Shown in pieces: positions 28,929 to 36,477 of a stretch of DNA of 64,000 bases. The notes under the pieces were generated by a model. That model made no database searches and was not told where the DNA came from. It was given only the letters and a program-made list of their open reading frames with translations. This DNA is from Haloarcula salinisoli (GTDB lineage Archaea > Halobacteriota > Halobacteria > Halobacteriales > Haloarculaceae). The DNA lies in NCBI RefSeq assembly GCF_019599405.1, contig NZ_RKLQ01000001.1, forward strand, positions 1,426,001 to 1,490,000. Reading direction: 5' to 3'. Position numbers and translations under genes: made by a program. Numbering within the stretch: the first letter of the stretch is position 1; each line of letters opens with the position of its first letter.

Positions 28929-30479
28929 CTACAGCGGGATGTTGCCGTGTTTCCGGTCGGGCTGGTCTTTGCGCTTGCCCCGCAGGAGTTCGAGGTCCGA
29001 GATGAGCCGCGGCCGGGTCTCAGCGGGTTCGAGCACGTCGTCGACGAAGCCCCGTTCGGCGGCGATGTAGGGGTTGGCGAAGGCGTCGCGGTACTCGTCG
29101 ATGAGCTGCTGGCGGCGGGCCTCGACGTCCTCGGCGTCTTTCAGCTCGTCGCTGTAGAGGACGTTGACCGCGCCCTGGGGCCCCATCACGGCGATCTCGG
29201 CCATCGGCCAGGCGTAGTTCATATCCGCGCCGATGTGTTTCGAGGCCATCACGTCGTAGGCGCCGCCGTACGCTTTCCGGGTGATAACTGTCAGTAGCGG
29301 CACCGTCGCCTCGCTGTAGGCGTAGAGTAGCTTCGCGCCGTGGGTGATGATACCGTTTTTCTCCTGGTCCTTGCCGGGCATGAAGCCGGGCACGTCGACG
29401 AAGGTGACGATGGGGATGTTAAAGGCGTCACAGAAGCGGACGAACCGGGCGCCCTTCTTCGAGGCGTCGATATCGAGCGTCCCGGCGTTGACCCGTGGCT
29501 GGTTGCCGACGACGCCGACCGAGTGGCCGTCGAGTCGAGCGAAGCCCGTGACGATGTTCCGGGCGAAGTCCTTCCCGACCTCGAAGAAGGAGTCTTCGTC
29601 GAGGACGCTCCCGATGACCTCGGTCATATCGTAGGGCTTCTGTGGGGCGTCGGGGACGGTGTCGACCAGGCTCTCGTCCCGCCGTTCGGGGTCGTCCCAG
29701 GGCTCGACGCGGGGCGGGTCCGCGACGTTGTTCGGCGGGAGATAGGAGAGCAGGTAGCGGATGTCGTCCAGCGCATCCTTCTCGTCGGCCGCGGTGAAGT
29801 GTGCGACCCCCGACTCGGTGGCGTGGGTCGTGGCCCCGCCCAGTTCGTCGAAGCCGACCTCCTCGCCGGTGACCGTCTCGATGACGTCCGGCCCGGTGAT
29901 GAACATGTGGCTGGTCTCCTCGACCATGTAGACGAAGTCGGTGATGGCCGGGGAGTACACCGCGCCGCCCGCACACGGTCCCATGATGGCCGAAATCTGG
30001 GGGACGACGCCGCTCGCTTGCTGGTTTCGATGGAAGATATCGGCGTAGCCCGCAAGCGAGTCGATACCCTCCTGGATTCGCGCGCCCGCGGAGTCGTTGA
30101 GCCCGATGATTGGCGCACCGTTCTCGATGGCCTTGTCCATCACTTTGCAGACCTTCTGGGCGAAGGCCTCACCGAGCGAGCCGCCGAAGACGGTGAAGTC
30201 GTGGGCGAAGACGTAGACGCGCTCGCCGTTGACCTTCCCGTAGCCGACGACGACGCCGTCGCCGGGGACGTGGTTGTCCTCCATGTCGAAGTTCGTCGAG
30301 CGGTGCTCCCGCAGCGCGTCTATCTCGACGAACGAGCCGTCGTCGAGGAAGTAGTCGATACGCTCGCGTGCGGTGAGTTTCCCCTTCTCGTGTTGGGACT
30401 CGATACGCTCCTCGCCACCGCCCTTCTCGGCCGCTGCCTTGCGCTCGCGGAGGTCCTCGATGCGGTCCTCGTGGCTCAT
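28929..30479 (-). CDS. pccB: Acyl-CoA carboxylase carboxyltransferase subunit
   Basis: 516-residue carboxyltransferase of the PccB/MmdA type. N-terminal and C-terminal crotonase-like halves are seen, with conserved [19 protein letters not shown] and [12 protein letters not shown] in the first, and [28 protein letters not shown] and [19 protein letters not shown] in the second. It transfers the carboxyl group from carboxybiotin to the acyl-CoA. It could alternatively be a methylmalonyl-CoA decarboxylase alpha subunit, but the adjacent biotin carboxylase argues for the carboxylase. Confidence 0.94.
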   Translation of the reverse strand: MSHEDRIEDLRERKAAAEKGGGEERIESQHEKGKLTARERIDYFLDDGSFVEIDALREHRSTNFDMEDNHVPGDGVVVGYGKVNGERVYVFAHDFTVFGGSLGEAFAQKVCKVMDKAIENGAPIIGLNDSAGARIQEGIDSLAGYADIFHRNQQASGVVPQISAIMGPCAGGAVYSPAITDFVYMVEETSHMFITGPDVIETVTGEEVGFDELGGATTHATESGVAHFTAADEKDALDDIRYLLSYLPPNNVADPPRVEPWDDPERRDESLVDTVPDAPQKPYDMTEVIGSVLDEDSFFEVGKDFARNIVTGFARLDGHSVGVVGNQPRVNAGTLDIDASKKGARFVRFCDAFNIPIVTFVDVPGFMPGKDQEKNGIITHGAKLLYAYSEATVPLLTVITRKAYGGAYDVMASKHIGADMNYAWPMAEIAVMGPQGAVNVLYSDELKDAEDVEARRQQLIDEYRDAFANPYIAAERGFVDDVLEPAETRPRLISDLELLRGKRKDQPDRKHGNIPL

Positions 30480-30559
30480 CTGGTATCACCGTACTGGGAC
30501 CTGTTCATGTCCCTTCCGTAGGGGCCGGGTGAGAAAAGCGTTGCCCGGGGTCGGAATCG

Positions 30560-31033
30560 CTACTCGGTCCCGAAAAACGGGCTGCGTGGGTGGGTGAGCG
30601 CGAACACGAGCACCGCAGCGACGACGAACGCGGCTCCCAGCACAGGCAGTTGCCCCCACGGGAGTTCGACCGGCTCGGGGCCGAAGCCGAACGCGGGGTC
30701 CGCCCGGGTCTGACCCAGTAGCAGCCAAACGCCGATTGTGAAGAGGACTGTCGGGACGTATCTGTGTGCTATCTCTCCGGGCCCCGAAGTCCGGGTCGGT
30801 GTCTGCGTCACGGGGTCAGCCGCGCTGGTCTCGGATTCCGAGTCGGACCCCTCGTACCACCCGGCGTACCACCCAACATACAGCACCACGACACCGAGTG
30901 CAGCGACGGCGATTCCGGCCTGTCGGTTCCCAACGGGGAGGTCGAGCCACGCGGAAGGGACAAAAGACAGCACAATTCCGGCAATGATGAGGAGTGAGGG
31001 GAGGTTACCGAGCGCCGAATCGAGGACCTTCAT
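30560..31033 (-). CDS. Four-helix membrane protein of unknown function
   Basis: 157 residues. Four hydrophobic segments (about 12-28, 38-57, 92-107 and 129-147) are separated by an acidic cytoplasmic or external loop at about 60-85 (GSDSESETSAADP). It ends with RSPFFGTE. A TTTACATTAA box about 27 bp before the ATG fits a leaderless mRNA. No family recognised. Confidence 0.7.
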   Translation of the reverse strand: MKVLDSALGNLPSLLIIAGIVLSFVPSAWLDLPVGNRQAGIAVAALGVVVLYVGWYAGWYEGSDSESETSAADPVTQTPTRTSGPGEIAHRYVPTVLFTIGVWLLLGQTRADPAFGFGPEPVELPWGQLPVLGAAFVVAAVLVFALTHPRSPFFGTE

Positions 31034-31134
31034 ACCGCAGGGTTTCGCGCGGATTAATGTAAATTGTGCGATAGTACTTGGACGGGCCGGACGAGCGTCT
31101 CTCCAGCGTCGAACTGTAGCATCGAAGCGGAACA

Positions 31135-31806
31135 ATGGCCGAAACCGTCGGAGTTTTGCCGACCTCCCCCCTCACACCGTCCGTGAAGAACATCACGGCA
31201 ACACTGCACAACCCCTTTGGCTTCGAGGCGCCGTGTGAGCCGTTCGTCCCGGGGTACGGTGACGCCAACGCCGACTTCCACGTCATCGGTGACAACCCCC
31301 GCGTCCACGGCGGGACCGACTCCGGCATCCCCTTTACCGGGACACCGGCCGCCGAGCGGCTCCAGGGGGCGCTCGTGGCGGGCGGCTTGCTCTCCGAGAC
31401 CGGCACACCCCCGACCGTCGAGAAGACGTACCTCTCCTATCTGTACATGTGTGGAGACCGCGACCCGACCGAGGGCGACTACGCGGACCACGAGCCGCTG
31501 CTGGATACAGAAATCCGGGCCATCACCTCCCACGTCCTGTTCCCGGTCGGCGAGCGGGCGACGAGACACGTCTTCGCGAACATGACCCCCGAGCGCGCCG
31601 ACGACGTCGATATGGAACGGCTCCACGCGACGGAGGTCCGGGGCAGCGGCTGGCTGGTCTACCCCATCAAGGAGCCGGCCGACTGGACCGACGCCGACGA
31701 GGACGCGCTGGTAGCCGCGCTGACGGCCCTGCTGGCGACGGACTACCGACAGGAGGCGGAGCTCGGACGGTTCCTGCCCAACGACGACGTCTGGCGGGTG
31801 CGGTGA
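31135..31806 (+). CDS. Uracil-DNA glycosylase superfamily protein
   Basis: 223 residues. DANADFHVIGDNPRVHGG followed by SGIPFTG resembles the water-activating G-[DE]-x-P segment of the UDG superfamily, and VYPIKEPADW sits where a C-terminal motif would be. Typical family-4 iron-sulfur cysteines are absent, and the second canonical motif (HPSP) is not evident, so this is a divergent member whose substrate is unclear. The ATG at 31135 or the GTG at 31183 (VKNITATLHNPFG) could be the start; the latter begins the conserved part. Confidence 0.7.
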   Translation: MAETVGVLPTSPLTPSVKNITATLHNPFGFEAPCEPFVPGYGDANADFHVIGDNPRVHGGTDSGIPFTGTPAAERLQGALVAGGLLSETGTPPTVEKTYLSYLYMCGDRDPTEGDYADHEPLLDTEIRAITSHVLFPVGERATRHVFANMTPERADDVDMERLHATEVRGSGWLVYPIKEPADWTDADEDALVAALTALLATDYRQEAELGRFLPNDDVWRVR

Positions 31807-31813
31807 GCCAGGG

Positions 31814-32602
31814 TCACGGCTCGAGGGCGTCTGGGGTCAGCGGCTCCGAGTGCACGCGGTAGTGTTCGTAGCGCCGCTCGGCCCACTCCCTGACCGCGTC
31901 GTCGGTCGTATCGACCGAGGCCTGCACCACGCCCCGGTCGTCCCGGACCAGAATGTTGACCACGTCGTCAGCGATGGTAACCGCCACCGGGATGTCGTCC
32001 TCGGCCACCCGGACGCCGGCCGACGGGGCCGAGACCACGCGGCGAAGACGTTCCCGGAGCGTATCGTCGGCGACCAGTGAGTCGACGGCGCCCCGCGTCA
32101 ACACTGCCTCGAACTCCTGGTCTCCGAGCCGGTCCGCGACGACCGAGAGGCTCTGGTCGTTGAGGGCATGGGAGAAGGCCGTCACCGACGCCGCCTCCCG
32201 CATCAGTCCGAGCAGTCGCTGGAGCGGCGCGTTCGGCCGCGTCTCGGAGGGCGTGACGATTGTCGCCTCGGCCAGGTGGCGGAGGTCGAAATCCATCGAC
32301 TCGGTCGGCAGGTACGCGACCACGTCGCGCAGCTCTCGCTCGGCCGCCATCACGTCAAGGAGGGCCCGAAACCCCTCGGCGACGAGTCGACCGGTCGCCG
32401 TCGCAGCGTAGGCCCCCTCGGTCCGCCGGACCCACTCGCGGTCCTCGAAGTCGCCGAGAATCCGACCCAGCGTCGCCTGTGAGGCCCCCGTCGTCTCGGC
32501 CAGCTCGGACCGACTCCGGCGACCCTCCGCGAGGGACTCGAGCACGGTGACCCGGTTGGGCGAGAGCGCGAGGAACTCTATCTCGGAAAGCGTCTCCTCC
32601 AT
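31814..32602 (-). CDS. Winged-HTH regulator with FilR1-like C-terminal domain
   Basis: 262 residues. The N-terminal 80 residues form an ArsR-like winged helix (SRSELAETTGASQATLGRILGDFEDREWVRR). The remainder (about 110-255) matches the DUF1724/FilR1-like ligand or output domain pattern found in archaeal regulators, with a phosphate-like FSHALNDQSLSVVADRL section. A GTTTGTATCG box lies about 26 bp upstream. It is divergent from the EamA exporter and may control it. The stop is 7 bp from the convergent UDG-like gene. Confidence 0.8.
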   Translation of the reverse strand: MEETLSEIEFLALSPNRVTVLESLAEGRRSRSELAETTGASQATLGRILGDFEDREWVRRTEGAYAATATGRLVAEGFRALLDVMAAERELRDVVAYLPTESMDFDLRHLAEATIVTPSETRPNAPLQRLLGLMREAASVTAFSHALNDQSLSVVADRLGDQEFEAVLTRGAVDSLVADDTLRERLRRVVSAPSAGVRVAEDDIPVAVTIADDVVNILVRDDRGVVQASVDTTDDAVREWAERRYEHYRVHSEPLTPDALEP

Positions 32603-32718
32603 ACCGCTCGGTGACCGGCCCGATACAAACCGTTTTCGTGTCGTGAAATCCTTGCACGCCATGAAATCGAGGGGGTAGGCTGTTAGTTCTCGGTCGACGT
32701 GTAAGGATTTCTGAACGG

Positions 32719-32728
32719 ACCTATACCG
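32719..32728 (+). promoter_or_regulatory. Weak A/T box upstream of the small ORF and exporter
   Basis: GACCTATACC lies about 29 bp before the ATG at 32753. If used, the mRNA starts near that ATG and the exporter is internal to it. Confidence 0.35.
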
Positions 32729-32752
32729 TTGCCCACCGTAGGAGGAAGTACA

Positions 32753-32827
32753 ATGGAACAGTCGCCCTCACTCGGTTTCCTGGTGAAGTATCCCAGCCCT
32801 TCCACCCACATCCTGGAGGTAGTATAA
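32753..32827 (+). CDS. 24-codon small ORF coupled to the downstream exporter
   Basis: ATG preceded by AGGAGG (about 32741-32746) encodes MEQSPSLGFLVKYPSPSTHI plus four residues and stops 2 nt before the TTG of the exporter. G/C at third positions is about 70 percent, close to real genes. A second Shine-Dalgarno (GGAGGT) lies inside its last codons, placed for the TTG. It may be a leader peptide or a translational coupler. Without conservation data it remains a prediction. Confidence 0.45.
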   Translation: MEQSPSLGFLVKYPSPSTHILEVV

Positions 32828-32829
32828 TA

Positions 32830-33768
32830 TTGGTATCACGAAAAACCATCCTGCTCGGTGCGCTGGTGAGCGTCCTCTTTGGCGGGACCTTCGTCGCAAC
32901 GAAAGCGGGATTGGCACAGTTCCCGCCGCTGCTGTTCGTTGCGCTTCGTTACCACGTCGCCGCGGTCGTACTGGGAGCCTACGTCCTCCTCACGCGCTCG
33001 GGCGCAGCGCTGCGTCCGGGGCGAGACGATATCGCCGGCATTCTCGCGACCGGCCTCGTCGTACTCGGCCTGACGAACGCGCTCCTGTTCGTGGGCCAGG
33101 CGGACGCGACCAGCGCCGTCGGTGCCATCCTCTTCAGCCTCAACCCGATTCTGACGCCCGTCTTCGCCGCCGTGTTGCTGGCCGACGAGCGGCTCTCCCC
33201 GCGGGGCGCGGTCGGGCTCGCCGTCGGACTCGTCGGCGTCGCACTGGTCGTCGACCCCGACCCGGCGATGTTCACCGACGGTGGCATCGGCAAGCTGTTG
33301 CTCTTTGGCGGCGCGGTCACCGGCGCGCTGGGCAGTGTCCTCATCCGCCGGAGCGGCGGGACCCTCGACAGCACCGTCCGAACGGCGTGGGGTCTGCCGG
33401 TCGGTGCGGTGTTCTGTCACGCCCTCAGCCTCGGCGCGGGCGAATCCGTCGCCGCGATTCAGTGGGGCCTCCCGGCCGTGCTCGCACTCGGGTACGTCGG
33501 CGTCTTCGCCGGGGCCGTGGCCTACGTGGCCTACTTCGGGCTGCTCGACCGCGCCGGCGCGACCCACGGCAACCTCGTGTTCTACGTGGTCCCCGTCGTC
33601 TCGACGCTGGGCGGGTGGGCGCTGCTGGGCGAGACTATCGCACCGATGGCCGGCGTCGGCTTCCTGGTCGTCTTCGCCGGGTTCGCTATTCTGGGCAGCG
33701 AGTCCATCTCCCTGCCGTTCTCGGACGAACCGCCCCGTCGTAACACCGACTACGTCGACGCCGACTAG
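32830..33768 (+). CDS. EamA/DMT-family transporter
   Basis: 312 residues, ten predicted transmembrane helices in two EamA repeats (about 1-140 and 150-290), the standard drug/metabolite exporter layout. The start is unusual: TTG at 32830, with GGAGGT 10 nt before it, and no ATG available in frame; a GTG at 32866 would remove part of helix 1. It is divergent from a winged-HTH regulator. Substrate unknown, often an amino acid or other metabolite. Confidence 0.85.
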   Translation: MVSRKTILLGALVSVLFGGTFVATKAGLAQFPPLLFVALRYHVAAVVLGAYVLLTRSGAALRPGRDDIAGILATGLVVLGLTNALLFVGQADATSAVGAILFSLNPILTPVFAAVLLADERLSPRGAVGLAVGLVGVALVVDPDPAMFTDGGIGKLLLFGGAVTGALGSVLIRRSGGTLDSTVRTAWGLPVGAVFCHALSLGAGESVAAIQWGLPAVLALGYVGVFAGAVAYVAYFGLLDRAGATHGNLVFYVVPVVSTLGGWALLGETIAPMAGVGFLVVFAGFAILGSESISLPFSDEPPRRNTDYVDAD

Positions 33769-33813
33769 TCAGCCGGGCGAACCTTCTTAGTATTGGCCAG
33801 TGAACATACTGCC

Positions 33814-34233
33814 ATGGACTGCAGAGTTGTCGTCGAGGCTGCCGTCCCGGTTTACGACGTGGGCACGGCCGACGAGGCCGTCCGCATCGCCATCTCGAAG
33901 ACTGGCGAGATGCTCAACCCGGACCTGAACTACGTCGAGATCAACATGGGTGAGCGCGTCTGTCCCCACTGCCACGAGCAACTCGAACCGGCCTTCATCG
34001 CGGCCGACGAGAGCCTCGTCGCGCTCGAACTGGAGATGACGGTGTTCAACGTCGAGCGCGACGAACACGCGTCCCGCATCGCGCGCAAGGAGATCGGGCA
34101 GCGACTGACGAACATCCCTCTCGAAATCGTGGAGATAGAGCGGCTACCCGACGAAGAAACGGACACGAGCGAGGAAAGCGAGGCGTCGAAAGGGGACGTA
34201 CTCCCCGAGTTCGAGGAGCTTATCGACGAGTGA
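33814..34233 (+). CDS. DUF555 family protein
   Basis: 139 residues, archaeal DUF555: VVEAAVPVYDVGTADEAVRIAISKTGEML, then a CPHCHE pair (residues about 50-55) and the IARKEIGQRLTNIPLEIVEIE segment. A single CxxC could bind metal in a dimer. An A/T box (TTCTTAGTA) is centred about 27 bp upstream. Function is unknown but it is widespread in euryarchaea, suggesting a housekeeping role. Confidence 0.85.
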   Translation: MDCRVVVEAAVPVYDVGTADEAVRIAISKTGEMLNPDLNYVEINMGERVCPHCHEQLEPAFIAADESLVALELEMTVFNVERDEHASRIARKEIGQRLTNIPLEIVEIERLPDEETDTSEESEASKGDVLPEFEELIDE

Positions 34234-34277
34234 CCTCTGGCTACGCGGGTAGCTGACGGAAGTGGAGAAATCGAATC

Positions 34278-34514
34278 TTAGTCCGCGGCGGCAGAAACCG
34301 GCTCTTTCTCCTCGGCGGTCATCTCCGAGGTGATACCGTTCGCGATAGCAAAGACGGCGGCCTTGTGGTCTGTCTTCGACTTGTGAATCGATGTCGGCTT
34401 GACGCCCAGTTCGGCGTACTCGTCGTGTTCCACCTCGGAACCCGACTCCGCTTCGTAGTGGTTCTGTACTTGTGCAAGCAGGCCGTGAAGGTGAATAAGC
34501 TCCTGCTTCTTCAT
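34278..34514 (-). CDS. UPF0058 family small protein
   Basis: 78 residues starting MKKQELIHLHGLLAQVQNHY, an alpha-helical archaeal family of unknown function. The ATG at 34514 is 27 bp from an ACTATAACC box at about 34537-34545, fitting a leaderless start; a GTG two codons upstream is an alternative. Confidence 0.85.
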   Translation of the reverse strand: MKKQELIHLHGLLAQVQNHYEAESGSEVEHDEYAELGVKPTSIHKSKTDHKAAVFAIANGITSEMTAEEKEPVSAAAD

Positions 34515-34689
34515 GGTCACCCTCTGCTAGAAACCGAGGGGTTATAGTACTACTCTGAGGAGGGTTAACACACTTCCCCAACATGATAGAACGTGAAGAA
34601 CAGGGCCGGAGATGCCGGAAATCAGGTGCCGGCTGGGAACCCCCTCCGAGCCTGAAAGGTTTTTCAGGACTGCCCGACGACCCCCGTGT

Positions 34690-35100
34690 ATGGACTACGA
34701 CGACATGCTCGACAGAGCGGCCAGCGAGACCTCCGAGGTTACCGGCACGGACGAACGACTCTCCGTCCCTGACCCGGACGTCCGTCAGGAGGGGTCGGTC
34801 ACCGTCGTCGAGAACTTCCAGACGCTGTGTGACCGCCTCGGCCGGGAACCGACGCATCTGTTGCAGTTCTTCCAGCGGGAGGTCGGCACCAGCGGACACA
34901 TCGACGAGAGCGGGCGTGCCCGGATAACCGGCGCCTTCGACGCGGGCCGCATCGGCGACGCTATCGAGGCGTACGTCGATGGGTTCGTCCGCTGTTCGGA
35001 GTGTGGCCTGCCCGATACGCGACTGGAGAAAGAAAACGGCGTGACGGTGCTGCGATGTGAGGCCTGCGGTGCCCAATCGGCCACGCCGAGCGAGGACTAG
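34690..35100 (+). CDS. Translation initiation factor aIF2 subunit beta
   Basis: 136 residues. The core domain (about 35-100, VVENFQTLCDRLGREPTHLLQFFQREVGTSG) and the C-terminal zinc ribbon (CSECGLPD...LRCEACGA at about 103-128) are those of aIF2-beta, which with alpha and gamma delivers initiator tRNA to the 30S subunit. The N-terminal helix that binds the gamma subunit is present in residues 1-20. Gamma and alpha genes are not in this window. Confidence 0.93.
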   Translation: MDYDDMLDRAASETSEVTGTDERLSVPDPDVRQEGSVTVVENFQTLCDRLGREPTHLLQFFQREVGTSGHIDESGRARITGAFDAGRIGDAIEAYVDGFVRCSECGLPDTRLEKENGVTVLRCEACGAQSATPSED

Positions 35101-35108
35101 AAGCCGAC

Positions 35109-35288
35109 TTACTGCAGTCCTTTTAACGTCTGTAGGTCGTGGTCTGTCCGGGTGAACACGGCGAGCCGACGGCTCGCGTGACAGTTCGGACAGTGGTAGA
35201 CAGTGTCGTGGGTCGGAAGCTCCGAAGGGGCCGACTCCCAGTCCTTGTCACACTCCGGACAGCGCAGTCGCACATAGGCTTCTTCCAT
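35109..35288 (-). CDS. Small zinc-ribbon protein (DUF7836-like)
   Basis: 59 residues with two CxxC pairs (CPECDKDW and CPNCHASR) forming one zinc ribbon, and a C-terminal helix ending TLKGLQ. ATG at 35288 is taken; an ATG at 35297 would add MLH. An ATCTTTTAGTG box near 35316-35324 favours the shorter form by spacing. Likely a nucleic-acid or protein-binding microprotein; function unknown. Confidence 0.75.
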   Translation of the reverse strand: MEEAYVRLRCPECDKDWESAPSELPTHDTVYHCPNCHASRRLAVFTRTDHDLQTLKGLQ

Positions 35289-35347
35289 GTGTAACATTGA
35301 CACTCACGGGAAATCACTAAAAGATTCCGTCGGCAGCGGTACCGAGA

Positions 35348-36331
35348 CTACGCCGGAACGTCGTCGGCTTCGAGCAACTCCTTGTAGCGGTTCCGGATCG
35401 TGACCTCGGAGATGTTGGCTACGTCGCTGACCTCGCTCTGGGTTACCTTGTCGTTGGTGAGCAAGGCGGCCGCGTAGACGGCTGCGGCAGCGAGCCCGAC
35501 CGGCGACTTGCCCGAAAGCAGGCCGGCCCGACGGGCTCGCTCGATGAGTTCCCGGGCTCGGCGCTCGGTCTCGTCGGTGAGGTCGAGGTCTGACACGAAT
35601 CGCGGGAGGTACTGCTCGGGGTCGGCGGGCTGGACCTCGAGGTTCAGCTCCCGGACGATGTAGCGGTAGGTCCGTGTAAGCTCCATCTTATCGACCCGTG
35701 AGACGACGGCCATCTCGTCGAGCGACCGGGGGCTGCCTGCCATCCGTGCGGAGGCATACAGTGCAGCCGTCGCCACGCCCTCGATAGAGCGCCCCGGGAG
35801 CAGGTCGTCTCCCAGCGCCCGGCGGTAGATGACGCTCGCGGTCTCGCGGACGTTCTGGGGCAGCCCCAGCGCCGAGGCCATGCGGTCGATCTCGCCGAGG
35901 GCCTGCTTGAGGTTGCGCTCCTTGGAGTCACGGGTGCGGAACCGCTCGTTCCACGTGCGCAGGCGCTGCATCTTCTGACGCTGCTCGCTGGACAGGGAGC
36001 GCCCGTAGGCGTCCTTGTTCTGCCAGCCGATGTTGGTCGAGAGCCCCTTGTCGTGCATCATGTTCGTCGTCGGGGCGCCGACGCGGGACTTGCGGTCGCG
36101 CTCGGCGGAGTCGAAGGCGCGCCACTCCGGGCCGCGGTCGATGCTGTCCTCTTCGATGACGAGCCCGCAGTCCTTACAGACCGTCTCGCCGTGCTCGGTG
36201 TCCGTCGCGACGTTACCGCTGCACTCGGGACAGACGTCCTGCTGTTCTGTCTCCTGCTCGCTGGTCTCCTCGTTGACCTTCTCGTTCTGTGTTCGTTCCC
36301 TCGTGTTGCTGCGTACTGGTGATTCACTCAT
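35348..36331 (-). CDS. tfb: Transcription initiation factor TFB
   Basis: 327-residue TFIIB homologue. The N-terminal zinc ribbon is CPEC...CKDCG (about 34-56), followed by the B-finger/linker (VIEEDSIDRGPEWRAFDS) and two cyclin-like repeats (about 125-215 and 225-320) with GRSIEGVATAALYASARM and GKSPVGLAAAAVYAAALL, the latter holding the BRE-recognition HTH. Haloarchaea carry several TFB paralogues; which one this is cannot be told here. Its own promoter implies a leader of about 60 nt, unlike most neighbours. Confidence 0.96.
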   Translation of the reverse strand: MSESPVRSNTRERTQNEKVNEETSEQETEQQDVCPECSGNVATDTEHGETVCKDCGLVIEEDSIDRGPEWRAFDSAERDRKSRVGAPTTNMMHDKGLSTNIGWQNKDAYGRSLSSEQRQKMQRLRTWNERFRTRDSKERNLKQALGEIDRMASALGLPQNVRETASVIYRRALGDDLLPGRSIEGVATAALYASARMAGSPRSLDEMAVVSRVDKMELTRTYRYIVRELNLEVQPADPEQYLPRFVSDLDLTDETERRARELIERARRAGLLSGKSPVGLAAAAVYAAALLTNDKVTQSEVSDVANISEVTIRNRYKELLEADDVPA

Positions 36332-36412
36332 GATGGTTGGGGACCGGTCTTGCCTTATCCGTAATGTTCAAACATCGCTTACCGATTCTCTCTTACCTTT
36401 AGTTAGTCCGAA

Positions 36413-36424
36413 AAGTATATAAAG
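36413..36424 (-). promoter_or_regulatory. Strong TATA box of the tfb gene
   Basis: CTTTATATACTT on the minus strand is close to the consensus. Initiation near 36390 leaves about 60 nt of untranslated leader before the ATG at 36331, room for a ribosome-binding site or autoregulation. Confidence 0.7.
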
Positions 36425-36477
36425 ATTTCGTAGGTCGTGGTACCGAATCGCACTGCCAGCGACCGGTGGTTCCGAGG

